From contig JAESQN010000044.1 in the NCBI GenBank assembly GCA_016765135.1, forward strand, positions 188,001 to 252,000: a stretch of DNA of 64,000 bases, given 5' to 3'. The notes under the pieces are model-generated. The model had not been told where the DNA came from. It saw nothing but the letters and a program-made list of their open reading frames with translations, and searched no databases. The stretch comes from Robiginitomaculum sp. (GTDB lineage: Bacteria > Pseudomonadota > Alphaproteobacteria > Caulobacterales > Maricaulaceae). Both the position numbers and the translations under genes were made by a program. Each line of letters opens with the position of its first letter. The first letter of the stretch is position 1. Shown here one piece after another: positions 35,411 through 43,335 of this stretch.

Positions 35411-35658
35411 TACCCACCCCCGACCGGGGGTAAAAACCCGATTTCTTCATCACCTTGCAAGACGATATCCTTGTGTATCAAAGACTGGTTGATCATGGTT
35501 TTGACGGATTTGTCTTGTAAAGCACCGCCCAGACCATGCTTGGTATCAAGCCAGTTTTTCAGCGTGGAAACACTGTTCACACCCACGGGTAAAGCAAGGC
35601 TTTCCTCACGCCGTCCGGCCCGGTCACTTAATCGTCCAAAATAATATATCTTCAACAT
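35410..35658 (-). CDS. moaD: Molybdopterin synthase sulfur carrier subunit
   Basis: The 82-residue ubiquitin-like protein begins MLKIYYFGRLSDRAGRRE and ends LPPVGGG, with the C-terminal Gly-Gly that becomes a thiocarboxylate. It donates sulfur to molybdopterin. No MoeB-type activating enzyme is encoded in the window, so it must be elsewhere. It lies 7 bp downstream of the TauE-like gene on the same strand. Confidence 0.93.
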   Translation of the reverse strand: MLKIYYFGRLSDRAGRREESLALPVGVNSVSTLKNWLDTKHGLGGALQDKSVKTMINQSLIHKDIVLQGDEEIGFLPPVGGG

Positions 35659-35665
35659 AATATCT

Positions 35666-36430
35666 CTATGATAGGGTGAGTGTCAGAAATTTCCACACTA
35701 ATCGTACTGCGACAAAAAGTACCAGCACGGCGGTAAGTTTACGCACTGTGTCCCCGGAGAAAAATTTGAGGCTCATGCGGTTGCCGATAAAGCCGCCGAG
35801 CAAAACGGCGGGTGCAAGCAGCCAATAGGGTCGGGTGAGTTCAAGTTGCTCTAAACCGCCGAGCTTGATCAACTGCCCGCTTAGGCCTGATATTGAATTG
35901 ACCAGTATAAATAGCGAGCAAACCGCCGCGATTTCTTTGGCTTGGCCCCAACCAATCCGGTGTAATATTGGCGCCAGAAATATACCGCCACCAATGCCCA
36001 CGATACCGGACAGCAGACCCAGCCCGCCGCCAATAATAGCGTTGAGCGGTAATGAACCTGCGAGTTCGGGATTTGGTTTGGGTGTGGGCCTAAACAGTAG
36101 CGAAAACCCGGCGAACAATAACGCCAGCGCCAGCAAGCCAATGAACAGGGTTTGCGAGACGGGGATAATCCCGCCGAGCCAGGCCATGGGTATGGACAGA
36201 ATTAGAAATGGCCAAATTCGCGACCACGAAATCAGGCCCGCCCGCAAATAGCTCAGGGAATTGCCGCTCACCACAATGATATTGCACACCAAAGATATAA
36301 CCGGAATGATCAGGTAATTGGCCCCGGTCAAAACCAAGAGTGCCGTGTAGGTAGAGCCACCGCCAAACCCGACACTGGCATAGAGCAGTGCGGTCAGAAA
36401 AAACAGGCTGGCAAGAAGTGCGACTTTCAT
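35666..36430 (-). CDS. TauE/SafE family anion exporter
   Basis: The 254-residue membrane protein has about eight hydrophobic segments and the two repeated signature blocks of the family: LLYASVGFGGGSTYTALLV near the N-terminus and LLSGIVGIGGGIFLAPIL after residue 140. Members export sulfite, sulfoacetate or related anions. It heads the moa-moe operon, 7 bp before moaD. Because the sHdr pathway releases sulfite, and sulfite-oxidising enzymes need the molybdenum cofactor, sulfite export is a reasonable inference; a role in molybdate or other anion movement is not excluded. Confidence 0.85.
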   Translation of the reverse strand: MKVALLASLFFLTALLYASVGFGGGSTYTALLVLTGANYLIIPVISLVCNIIVVSGNSLSYLRAGLISWSRIWPFLILSIPMAWLGGIIPVSQTLFIGLLALALLFAGFSLLFRPTPKPNPELAGSLPLNAIIGGGLGLLSGIVGIGGGIFLAPILHRIGWGQAKEIAAVCSLFILVNSISGLSGQLIKLGGLEQLELTRPYWLLAPAVLLGGFIGNRMSLKFFSGDTVRKLTAVLVLFVAVRLVWKFLTLTLS

Positions 36431-36459
36431 TTCTCAGCATTTATGGCTAAAGCAGTGCC

Positions 36460-37059
36460 ATGACCAGAGAAAAACATCCATGCTTGATATTATGTGCCGG
36501 AACCTCAAAACGTTTCGGGGGCAATAAAATGTTGGCGACATTGGCAGGCAAGCCGTTGTTAGGGCATGTTATTGAACGGGCCGGGCCGCAAGCGTCCAGT
36601 CTTGCCATAAATGGCTCGCCGCAAACATATGGTGATTTTGGATTGCCGGTTTTCCCGGATGCCGTACCCGGTAAACTAGGCCCGCTGGCTGGTATATTGA
36701 CGGCAATGGAATGGGCGGTACGGCAGGGGCGAAGTCGGGTTTTGACGGTCTCTGGTGATACGCCGTTTGTGCCATATGATTGGGCACAACAATTGGGTGC
36801 TACGCCCGGTAATGTTATTGCTTTGCCGCAAGTGGGCGGAAATACGCATCAGGTGTGTGGTTTGTGGCCAAGCGCACTAGCCCTGGACTTGCGCAAGTTT
36901 TTGTTGGCTGGAGAAAGTTATAAGGTGCGGGATTTTTTGGCTTCGCATGAAATAGAGATGGTGGAATTTTCAAAGGCGGACGGTGTTGATCCGTTTTTTA
37001 ATGTAAACACGCCTAAAGACATGGAGAGGGCTAAAGCAATTTTGCGGGGAAAAACGTAG
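36460..37059 (+). CDS. mobA: Molybdenum cofactor guanylyltransferase-like protein
   Basis: The 199-residue protein has the nucleotidyltransferase start CLILCAGTSKRFGGNKMLATLAGKPLL, a variant of LAGGxSxRMGxxK, then PGKLGPLAGILTAM, VSGDTPFVP and HQVCGLWP, which are MobA features. It attaches GMP to the molybdenum cofactor to make the bis-MGD form. It is divergent from the TauE/moa operon with a gap of 29 bp. MobA rather than MocA is favoured by GDTPFVP and HxVxGLW; a related cytidylyl or other activity is possible. Confidence 0.82.
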   Translation: MTREKHPCLILCAGTSKRFGGNKMLATLAGKPLLGHVIERAGPQASSLAINGSPQTYGDFGLPVFPDAVPGKLGPLAGILTAMEWAVRQGRSRVLTVSGDTPFVPYDWAQQLGATPGNVIALPQVGGNTHQVCGLWPSALALDLRKFLLAGESYKVRDFLASHEIEMVEFSKADGVDPFFNVNTPKDMERAKAILRGKT

Positions 37060-37237
37060 TCTCCTTCCCCCGTTTACGGGGGAAGTGCCGTAGCTCTTGC
37101 GCAGGCGATGGGGGCCGACGCTCTTGCGTCGGTACGATGTTCAGTACTTACCGGAAGTCTGTTGCGCACAAGAGGTGCGCCCCCCATCGAGCGCCAAGAG
37201 GCGCCCACTTCCCCCGTGAAAAACGGAGGAAGGAAGA
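37060..37237. repeat. Dispersed palindromic repeat family B, copy 2
   Basis: The left end CTCCTTCCCCCGTTTACGGG and the right end CCCCCGTGAAAAACGGAGGA are inverted copies, and each end forms its own hairpin. Inner GATGGGGGCC pairs with the later CCCCCCATCG. It matches the layout of the element at 23365. It fills the convergent gap between mobA and moaA. Confidence 0.85.
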
Positions 37238-37260
37238 ATGTCTTTCCCTTTAATTTTAGC

Positions 37261-38256
37261 CTACCCCCCCGTAACCGACATATGGCGGGCCACAGCAGGT
37301 GTGCTTTTGCGGTTTATTTCAAAATTGTGGCGTTCGGGTTTGTTGATCATGGCTTTGTCCAAAGCCGCGTCTAGCATACCGGGGCCGCCCTCGCGCAAAG
37401 CCCTCCGTAGATCCACATGGTCATTTTGCCCCAGACACATATAGAGTTTGCCGGTACAGGTGACGCGCACCCGGTTACATCCGGCGCAGAAATTTTGCGA
37501 CAAAGGACTGATAAAGCCGAGACGCCCACCAGTCTCATTTATATGTACATAGCGCGACGGGCCGCCCGTGGTCTCGGTGGTGTTATGTAACGCCCATTTT
37601 TGCTCCAGAGTTTCGCGGATTTCCGTGAGCGGGATATATTGATCGGTGCGGTTAGCGCTAATATCCCCCATAGGCATGACCTCGATCAACGTCATATCCA
37701 TACCGCGCTCGTGGGCCCATTCTATCATGGCAGGGATTTCGTCTGCATTGTCGTTTTTTAGGGCAACCGTGTTGATTTTCAGCTTAAGCCCGGCCTCCAA
37801 ACCTGCGTCTATGCCTTCCAGCACACGGGTGATGTTTCCGCCTCTGGTGATGCGGTTAAAAGCCAGCGGGTCGAGACTATCCAGGGAAATATTGATACGT
37901 TTAACGCCGAGGGATTTGAGTGGCTTTGCAAACCGGTGCAGTTGTGTGGCATTGGTCGTGAGCGCAATTTCATCAATGCGTCCGGCGGATAAATGAGTGG
38001 ACAAATGCTCTACCAGTGTCAAAAAATCTTTGCGAACCAGAGGTTCACCGCCAGTTAGCCGAATTTTCCGGACACCGCGCCCAATAAATGCGTCAGCTAC
38101 CTGGCCAAGTTCTTCAAGGCTCAGCAAATCTTTACGCGGTAAAAACACCATGTGTTCAGCCATGCAGTAAAAACAGCGCAAATCACACCTATCCGTTAAA
38201 GACAGGCGCAAATAATTCACATTGCGGCCAAAACTGTCAGTCAATGGTGCGTTCAT
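37261..38256 (-). CDS. moaA: GTP 3',8-cyclase
   Basis: The 331-residue radical SAM enzyme has its SAM cluster at C24, C28 and C31 (TDRCDLRCFYCM), the C-terminal cluster motif FCAGCNRVRVTCTGKLYMCL, and the essential Gly-Gly C-terminus (VTGG). It makes the first intermediate of molybdopterin from GTP. I prefer ATG 38256 (MNAPLTDSFGR), the usual start, over a GTG at 38280; this also leaves room for the FNR/FixK-like box upstream. Confidence 0.95.
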   Translation of the reverse strand: MNAPLTDSFGRNVNYLRLSLTDRCDLRCFYCMAEHMVFLPRKDLLSLEELGQVADAFIGRGVRKIRLTGGEPLVRKDFLTLVEHLSTHLSAGRIDEIALTTNATQLHRFAKPLKSLGVKRINISLDSLDPLAFNRITRGGNITRVLEGIDAGLEAGLKLKINTVALKNDNADEIPAMIEWAHERGMDMTLIEVMPMGDISANRTDQYIPLTEIRETLEQKWALHNTTETTGGPSRYVHINETGGRLGFISPLSQNFCAGCNRVRVTCTGKLYMCLGQNDHVDLRRALREGGPGMLDAALDKAMINKPERHNFEINRKSTPAVARHMSVTGG

Positions 38257-38289
38257 ACCCTGCCTATAGCGCGATTCCACCCACTATAA

Positions 38290-38303
38290 CTGACTTAGGT
38301 CAA
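38290..38303. promoter_or_regulatory. FNR/FixK-like box between moaA and the DUF2147 gene
   Basis: CTGAC-TTAG-GTCAA differs in one base from the TTGAC-N4-GTCAA palindrome recognised by the FNR/FixK branch of the CRP family. It lies 34 bp upstream of the moaA ATG at 38256 and about 100 bp upstream of the DUF2147 gene. Control of cofactor synthesis by oxygen or nitric oxide would fit. Confidence 0.5.
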
Positions 38304-38323
38304 GTGGTGTAGAAAAAAAGCGT

Positions 38324-38351
38324 ATATTAGTATATTATAATATGCTAACAT
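38324..38351 (+). promoter_or_regulatory. 28-bp near-perfect palindrome upstream of the DUF2147 gene
   Basis: Two 14-base halves (ATATTAGTATATTA and TAATATGCTAACAT) match in inverted orientation at 12 of 14 positions. The outer parts TATTAG/CTAA resemble the sHdr and lipS1 operator half-sites, though the spacing is 8 bp longer. The site lies 51 bp before the DUF2147 start, whose leader AAAAGGGGACATT also resembles the lipS1 leader AAGGGGACATT. Confidence 0.6.
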
Positions 38352-38402
38352 AAAGAGCAATCCAATTTCCGTGAATACGGAACAACAATAAAAGGGGACA
38401 TT

Positions 38403-38828
38403 ATGTCAATTTTGAAAAAATCTATTTTAGGTGTCATGGCAATTACAGTGGCTGGTTTTGGCGTTTCAACTACCGCTTATGCGGATAAAGCTGATGAGGC
38501 GCTTGGTATATGGCTACGACCTAAATTTGACTGGCATGTGGAATTTGCCATGTGCAAGGATAATCCAGCCAAGCTTTGCGGTGAGGTAATTTCTGGTGAA
38601 GGTGTTGATAAAACGACAGGCGGATCAGTTGTTGGCGTTAAAATGCTGTTCGATATGGACAAAAATGACAAGAGCACCAAATGGATTGGTAAAATGTATG
38701 ATCCAAAAGGCGGCGGTACTTATTACGGCAAGGTGAAGATATTAAAAGACGGACGGGTGAAAATGTCAGGCTGTATAATGAAAGTTATGTGTAAATCCGA
38801 AAAATGGACACGCGTAGTTGGCAAATAA
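38403..38828 (+). CDS. Exported DUF2147 family protein
   Basis: The 141-residue protein has a signal peptide (hydrophobic core then TTAYA, cleavage before DKADEALG) and the DUF2147 pattern: GIW near the mature N-terminus, KWIGKMYDPKGGGTYYGKV, and MSGCIMKVMCKSEKWTRV. Cysteine pairs may form disulfides in the periplasm. The function of the family is not established. It is a single gene with a palindromic operator upstream and a strong terminator downstream. Confidence 0.85.
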   Translation: MSILKKSILGVMAITVAGFGVSTTAYADKADEALGIWLRPKFDWHVEFAMCKDNPAKLCGEVISGEGVDKTTGGSVVGVKMLFDMDKNDKSTKWIGKMYDPKGGGTYYGKVKILKDGRVKMSGCIMKVMCKSEKWTRVVGK

Positions 38829-38856
38829 TCAGCCAAAGCATTAAGATACAGACAAA

Positions 38857-38889
38857 CCGGGGCCAAACTGGTGTATGGCCCCGGCTTTT
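38857..38889 (+). terminator. Intrinsic terminator after the DUF2147 gene
   Basis: A 9-bp GC-rich stem (CCGGGGCCA with TGGCCCCGG) and a 10-base loop are followed by CTTTTA. It lies 28 bp after the stop codon and separates this gene from the GlxA-type regulator. Confidence 0.85.
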
Positions 38890-39003
38890 ATGCAGTAAAA
38901 TAGCAGTTGAAGCCTTTCCCTATAGTTAATGATGTGTATTACGGCGATGTAATGTTGTGGGGCAGTCTACAATTTGGGAAATAAATTTAGTTGTGAGGTC
39001 TTC

Positions 39004-40005
39004 ATGATTGGGGATGAAAGTGGGGTACAGTTTAGGAGGAAACGCAAAATTTGCGTTTTAGCCTATGATAAATTACGTACATTTGAATACGCAATGGTGG
39101 TTGAGGTGTTTGTAACCGGCAAGCCAGAGAGCACACCGTGGTATACATTTAGTATTGTAAACGCCAGTAATCATGAAGTCACAGGGCTGGGAAATGTAAC
39201 CCTGCGGCCGGAACATGGTTTGTCAGAATTTGCCGATGCTGATTTAATCATTATCCCTGGCTGGACGAGCAGGAACACACCTGTTTCCGGTGCGTTGAAA
39301 GCTGGAATCAAGAGCGCACATGCAAATGGTTGCCGCATAGCAGCTAGCTGTTCGGGGATATTTGTATTGGCCCAATGCGGCTTGCTCGACGGGCGCAAAG
39401 CCACGACCCACTGGCGGTATGTAAAAACGTTATCGGAGCAATTCCCAACAATAAATGTTGATCCTGATGTATTATTTGTAGACGAGGGGGATGTTTTGAC
39501 ATCTGCCGGGTCAATTTCAGGGATTGACTTGTTTTTGCATATTGTGCGTCAGGATTATGGCAAAGAGCGTGCTGATGAAGTGGCTAAGCGTTTGGTCGTA
39601 TCTGCACCTGACGGCGGCATGAGGGACAGTAGCCAGGCGCAATATTTTTCCCGTCAAATCAGTAATGAATATAAGGGTAATATTGCGATATTACTGGACG
39701 TTATCCGCGAAAACCTGGATCAGGGCTGGAATATAGGCCGAATGGCGGAGCAATCCAAGACCTCACCCCGCACACTGCAACGCCGTATAAGGAATATGAC
39801 GGGACTAAGCCCCCATTCTTGGCTGACAATGGAGCGCATTGAAGTGGTGAAAGATTTGTTGGAGACAACAAATCTGAATATTCAAAAAATCGCTGAATTA
39901 ACCGGGCTTAAGACACCCGAGACACTGCGACACCATTTCAAGCGTATAACAGGCACCAGCCCCACCAAATTCCGCGCCAGTTTTAATCCAGGCGATAGAC
40001 ATTAG
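39004..40005 (+). CDS. GlxA-type AraC regulator with DJ-1/PfpI domain
   Basis: The 333-residue protein has an N-terminal class I amidotransferase-like DJ-1/PfpI domain (ICVLAYDKLRTFEYAMVVEVF, IIPGW, AASCSGIFVLAQCGLL) and a C-terminal AraC HTH (WNIGRMAEQSKTSPRTLQRR, then IAELTGLKTPETLRHHFKR). The cysteine in ASCSGIF sits at the nucleophilic elbow. Relatives regulate catabolic genes for carnitine, glycine betaine or similar compounds. I chose ATG 39004 behind GAGG; a TTG at 38974 is in frame. Its target cannot be told from context. Confidence 0.87.
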   Translation: MIGDESGVQFRRKRKICVLAYDKLRTFEYAMVVEVFVTGKPESTPWYTFSIVNASNHEVTGLGNVTLRPEHGLSEFADADLIIIPGWTSRNTPVSGALKAGIKSAHANGCRIAASCSGIFVLAQCGLLDGRKATTHWRYVKTLSEQFPTINVDPDVLFVDEGDVLTSAGSISGIDLFLHIVRQDYGKERADEVAKRLVVSAPDGGMRDSSQAQYFSRQISNEYKGNIAILLDVIRENLDQGWNIGRMAEQSKTSPRTLQRRIRNMTGLSPHSWLTMERIEVVKDLLETTNLNIQKIAELTGLKTPETLRHHFKRITGTSPTKFRASFNPGDRH

Positions 40006-40433
40006 CCCGTAGCGATATAATCGCGCAACACTGCGGCTTCATTTTCTGCATCAGATATTTTGCGTTTGACTACGTCTCCAATTGAAATCAGACCTTTGAT
40101 CTCTTTGCCGTCCATCACTGGGATGTGACGGATACGCGAATTGGTCATGATCTCCATAACATCATCTATACTGGCGCTTTCATCGACAGTGAAAACTTTT
40201 TTTGTCATGGTTTTGGTCACGGGTTCGTCGCGAAACCCGGTTTCCTGAGCCAAAGCCCGCCGGATGATGTCCCGTTCCGACAAAATCCCTTTCATGTGGC
40301 CGTTTTTGTCCGTGACCAGAACGACGCCAATGTTTTTCGCGTTTAGCATTTCAATTGCTTCGCGCAATTTTGCGGTCTCTACGACCGAATATACGGCATT
40401 GTCTTTATTACCTATAAGTTCGCTTACACTCAT
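40002..40433 (-). CDS. Tandem CBS-domain protein
   Basis: The 143-residue protein consists of two CBS domains (residues about 10-62 and 75-130; IGVVLVTDKNGHMKGILSERDIIRR and MTNSRIRHIPVMDGKEIKGLIS). Such stand-alone pairs bind adenine nucleotides or NAD and act as energy sensors. It converges on the GlxA-type gene with a 4-base overlap of the ends. Its partner is unknown. Confidence 0.9.
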   Translation of the reverse strand: MSVSELIGNKDNAVYSVVETAKLREAIEMLNAKNIGVVLVTDKNGHMKGILSERDIIRRALAQETGFRDEPVTKTMTKKVFTVDESASIDDVMEIMTNSRIRHIPVMDGKEIKGLISIGDVVKRKISDAENEAAVLRDYIATG

Positions 40434-40580
40434 ATCTACCTCCTAGCAGGGTCGTATAGCTTAAAATTGTGCTTTTGTCCAATCCGGTGTTTAAGTTTCT
40501 GATTCCACCGTATGAAAATTACCTTTTTCTTAAATATTTTAAGGCAAATTACTCTTAATAAGGAAATATCGGGGTGTAGG

Positions 40581-41207
40581 ATGACTAGATTTGTTTTAGT
40601 TTTACCGGGCGTGACAGCAATTGCATTGTTGGTGGGGGTTGCCTGTGGCGGTGTCCGTGATGCACAAGCGGCAGATAAAGTGTCGGATCAAGTACGGCTT
40701 GTAGCTCAAAGTCCTGAAGAAATAGAACCTTCCCCATTTGACTTTGTTCGACAGGCAGCAGAAACTTCAAATAAGAGTTCTTTCAGCCAGAAGCAAGTAG
40801 GTCAAATCGGAGAGCCTGCAGTATTTGCTAGCCAAAAGCTGTTAAATAGTGGCGAACCAACACTACAATACAATAAAAAATTTATAGCAAAGCCGGGCGA
40901 AGCTCAAAAACTGTATAAAACCCTCGTGCAAAAATACGGCCCGCCTAAATCTGTGCGCGGTACATCCCATGTTTGGGATATTGAAAATCCGAGCACCAGT
41001 CATAAGCAGTCTGATACAGTTGCGGTAATTCTCAGCATTGAGGAAAGTGGAGCTTTTGAGCTGATTATGGACCGTGACCGGGGTGAAGATGGCCGCGCGA
41101 CCTGGGCTTTACCAAGGCGCCAAATGGATAGCCGTGTACCTTCAAAAACCTCCAGAAATTCACCAAAGCCAGCAAATGTTCGCCCGCTTTTGGTAAACCC
41201 TGGTTAA
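40581..41207 (+). CDS. Exported protein of unknown function
   Basis: The ATG at 40581, preceded by CGGGG, opens 208 residues with a signal peptide (MTRFVLVLPGVTAIALLVGV, cleavage probably after DAQA). The mature region has a Ser/Pro/Glu-rich linker, then a folded part with QKLYKTLVQKYGPPKSVRGTSHVWDIENP and a basic, proline-rich C-terminus. It ends 3 bp before the start of the secreted P-domain protein, so the two are probably made together. No family is recognised. Confidence 0.7.
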   Translation: MTRFVLVLPGVTAIALLVGVACGGVRDAQAADKVSDQVRLVAQSPEEIEPSPFDFVRQAAETSNKSSFSQKQVGQIGEPAVFASQKLLNSGEPTLQYNKKFIAKPGEAQKLYKTLVQKYGPPKSVRGTSHVWDIENPSTSHKQSDTVAVILSIEESGAFELIMDRDRGEDGRATWALPRRQMDSRVPSKTSRNSPKPANVRPLLVNPG

Positions 41208-41210
41208 GCC

Positions 41211-43229
41211 GTGGGTTTACGGGTAACATTTTTGCGAATTTTAGCCGTTGTAACGGGCTTCATAAGTGCATTAGCTAGTCTTCCCGTATTTGCGCAGGTC
41301 GTTGGCCCTTATGAAAATACGACAGTGGCAACGATTAACGGGTCTACTAATTGCGGCGGTGGAGAATTTACCCGGATTATCAATGTGCCCGCAGCGGATG
41401 TATTCTTTATTGGAGATTTGGACGTGGGGTTTCTGGCCAGCCATTCCTGGCGCGGCGACATTCGGCTTGATTTACAATCCCCAGTCGGAACGACCGTGCG
41501 CCTGATCAATGATGATACGAGTACCGCTGGTAACCCGAACAATGTCAATGTGCGTATGGACGACGGGGCGGCTACAGTTATTTACACGGCCCCACATAAC
41601 ACCAATGACGGTCTTACCGCGCCGCCCTATGAAAATCTGGTTAGTCCGCACAACCCATTGTCGGCCTTTAACGGGGAAAACGGAGCTGGAAACTGGACAT
41701 TGACCATATGTGATAATTTTCCAGGCGATGATGATGGGCAGTTCAGGCGGGCGAATTTATTTTTCACGGCTGCAATAGGTACGGATTTGTCATTGGCACT
41801 AGGAACAAGCGATACCACGCCCAATATAGGCACCAATCTCGTGCTTACTGTTGATGTTTCACATGCAGGCCCGGTGGCAGCTTCAGGGATTACGGCGGAT
41901 ATCACCTTGCCGACGGGGTTGAGTTATGTGTCAGACAACGGCGGTGGGAGTTTTAACTCTGGTACGGGTGTGTGGACACTTCCCGGCTCGCTTTTAAATG
42001 CCTCTACAAATTTGCAGATCACAACCTTTGTAAATGCGAGCGGGGCTTATAATGTTGTAACAGAAATAGCCACGGCCAGTGGTGCCGATCCGGATTCTAC
42101 ACCAGGCAACGGCGTGACCAGCGAAGATGATTATGACGCCTTGCTTTTGGTGCCTGTGACGCCCGCAGTGCCAGTATTGTCTTGTCCGGGCGCACCAGAA
42201 GTTCTGAATTGGGCTAGTGTAGTGTGGGGTGAAGGTGATTTGGCCAATAGCTATGCGGTGGGCGGGGAAACCATAGCTATTACCATTGCTGACCCGGATA
42301 ATAGCTTGCAAGTTAATGGCGCATTTGGTGGACAGACACCTATCGTGAGCACAGCCAATACGGGCGGGTTGTTGCCAGCAGAATCCAGCTTGCATTTTTT
42401 AGCCAATCAGCCCACCCAGGCAAGTATAGTTGGAATGGAATTTGCTTTGGGAGATGCTGGTATAGGCGTCGCAAGTTTCCAGGCTAGCATTTGGGATGTG
42501 GACTTTGGCGCGGCGCAGTTTGAAGATCAAATCACGGTACTGGGTTCTTTAAGCGGCACGCCGGTTCCCGTTACCCTGTTTACCAGCTCTGCCAACGGTG
42601 CATCAGGAGGTGTGGTCACCGGTGTCTCCGGGGCAGATTCAACTTCCGGCGTCGGCAATATGACTATTGAGTTTAACGCACCCATTGATACGTTGGTGAT
42701 CGAGTACGGAAACGGTACAAATGCACCAGCAAATCCAGGCAATCAGGGCATTGCGCTACATGATCTTAGTTTTTGCCCGGTGCTAACTGCTGTGCTGAGC
42801 GCAGAAAAAACGACCGCCCTCTATGACCCATTGTCTGAGGGTTTATATATGATACCGGGAAATGATGTGATTTATACAATCACATTTACCAATACTGGTG
42901 ATGGGGCAACCGACAATGACAGCGTGGTCATAATCGATGCGATGCCGTCCGAAATAGAGTTTTATAATGGCGATATTGATGACGGTGGCCCGGAAACCAC
43001 ACCAGTAACAGGCACAGACAATGGTAGCGGCCTGACCTTTAACTATGCGGCAGATGTTCGCTATGCCAACACAGGCTCACCGCCTGCCAATTTTGCGGCC
43101 TGTAGTTACACACCCACAGCAGGATATGACCCTAATGTTACCTATATTTGTATCAATCCATCAGGTGTCATGGCCGCAGGAGACCCGGATCCAAGTTTTG
43201 ATGTGAGATTCCGCGCCAGAATAAAATAG
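41211..43229 (+). CDS. Secreted protein with P-domain and DUF11-type repeats
   Basis: A GTG at 41211 opens 672 residues with a signal peptide ending LPVFA. Residues about 30-190 form a proprotein-convertase P-domain (HSWRGDIRLDLQSPVGTTVRL, NGENGAGNWTLTICDN). A DUF11-like domain follows (VDVSHAGPVAASGITADITL), then a beta-rich region with cysteines, and a second DUF11-like domain with VIYTITFTNTGDGATDND near the end. There is no protease domain. It is likely a cell-surface or extracellular adhesion or matrix protein. Asn, Thr, Gly and Asp are abundant. It shares an operon with the exported protein at 40581. Confidence 0.8.
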   Translation: MGLRVTFLRILAVVTGFISALASLPVFAQVVGPYENTTVATINGSTNCGGGEFTRIINVPAADVFFIGDLDVGFLASHSWRGDIRLDLQSPVGTTVRLINDDTSTAGNPNNVNVRMDDGAATVIYTAPHNTNDGLTAPPYENLVSPHNPLSAFNGENGAGNWTLTICDNFPGDDDGQFRRANLFFTAAIGTDLSLALGTSDTTPNIGTNLVLTVDVSHAGPVAASGITADITLPTGLSYVSDNGGGSFNSGTGVWTLPGSLLNASTNLQITTFVNASGAYNVVTEIATASGADPDSTPGNGVTSEDDYDALLLVPVTPAVPVLSCPGAPEVLNWASVVWGEGDLANSYAVGGETIAITIADPDNSLQVNGAFGGQTPIVSTANTGGLLPAESSLHFLANQPTQASIVGMEFALGDAGIGVASFQASIWDVDFGAAQFEDQITVLGSLSGTPVPVTLFTSSANGASGGVVTGVSGADSTSGVGNMTIEFNAPIDTLVIEYGNGTNAPANPGNQGIALHDLSFCPVLTAVLSAEKTTALYDPLSEGLYMIPGNDVIYTITFTNTGDGATDNDSVVIIDAMPSEIEFYNGDIDDGGPETTPVTGTDNGSGLTFNYAADVRYANTGSPPANFAACSYTPTAGYDPNVTYICINPSGVMAAGDPDPSFDVRFRARIK

Positions 43230-43335
43230 CCCAAAAAGCATAAAAAAAGTATTTTCCTGTTTATTCCAAACACTTTTACGTGTAATTTTATCGAAACATT
43301 GACTGTTGTTGGTTCACATCTTTTTGGATTGAGTT

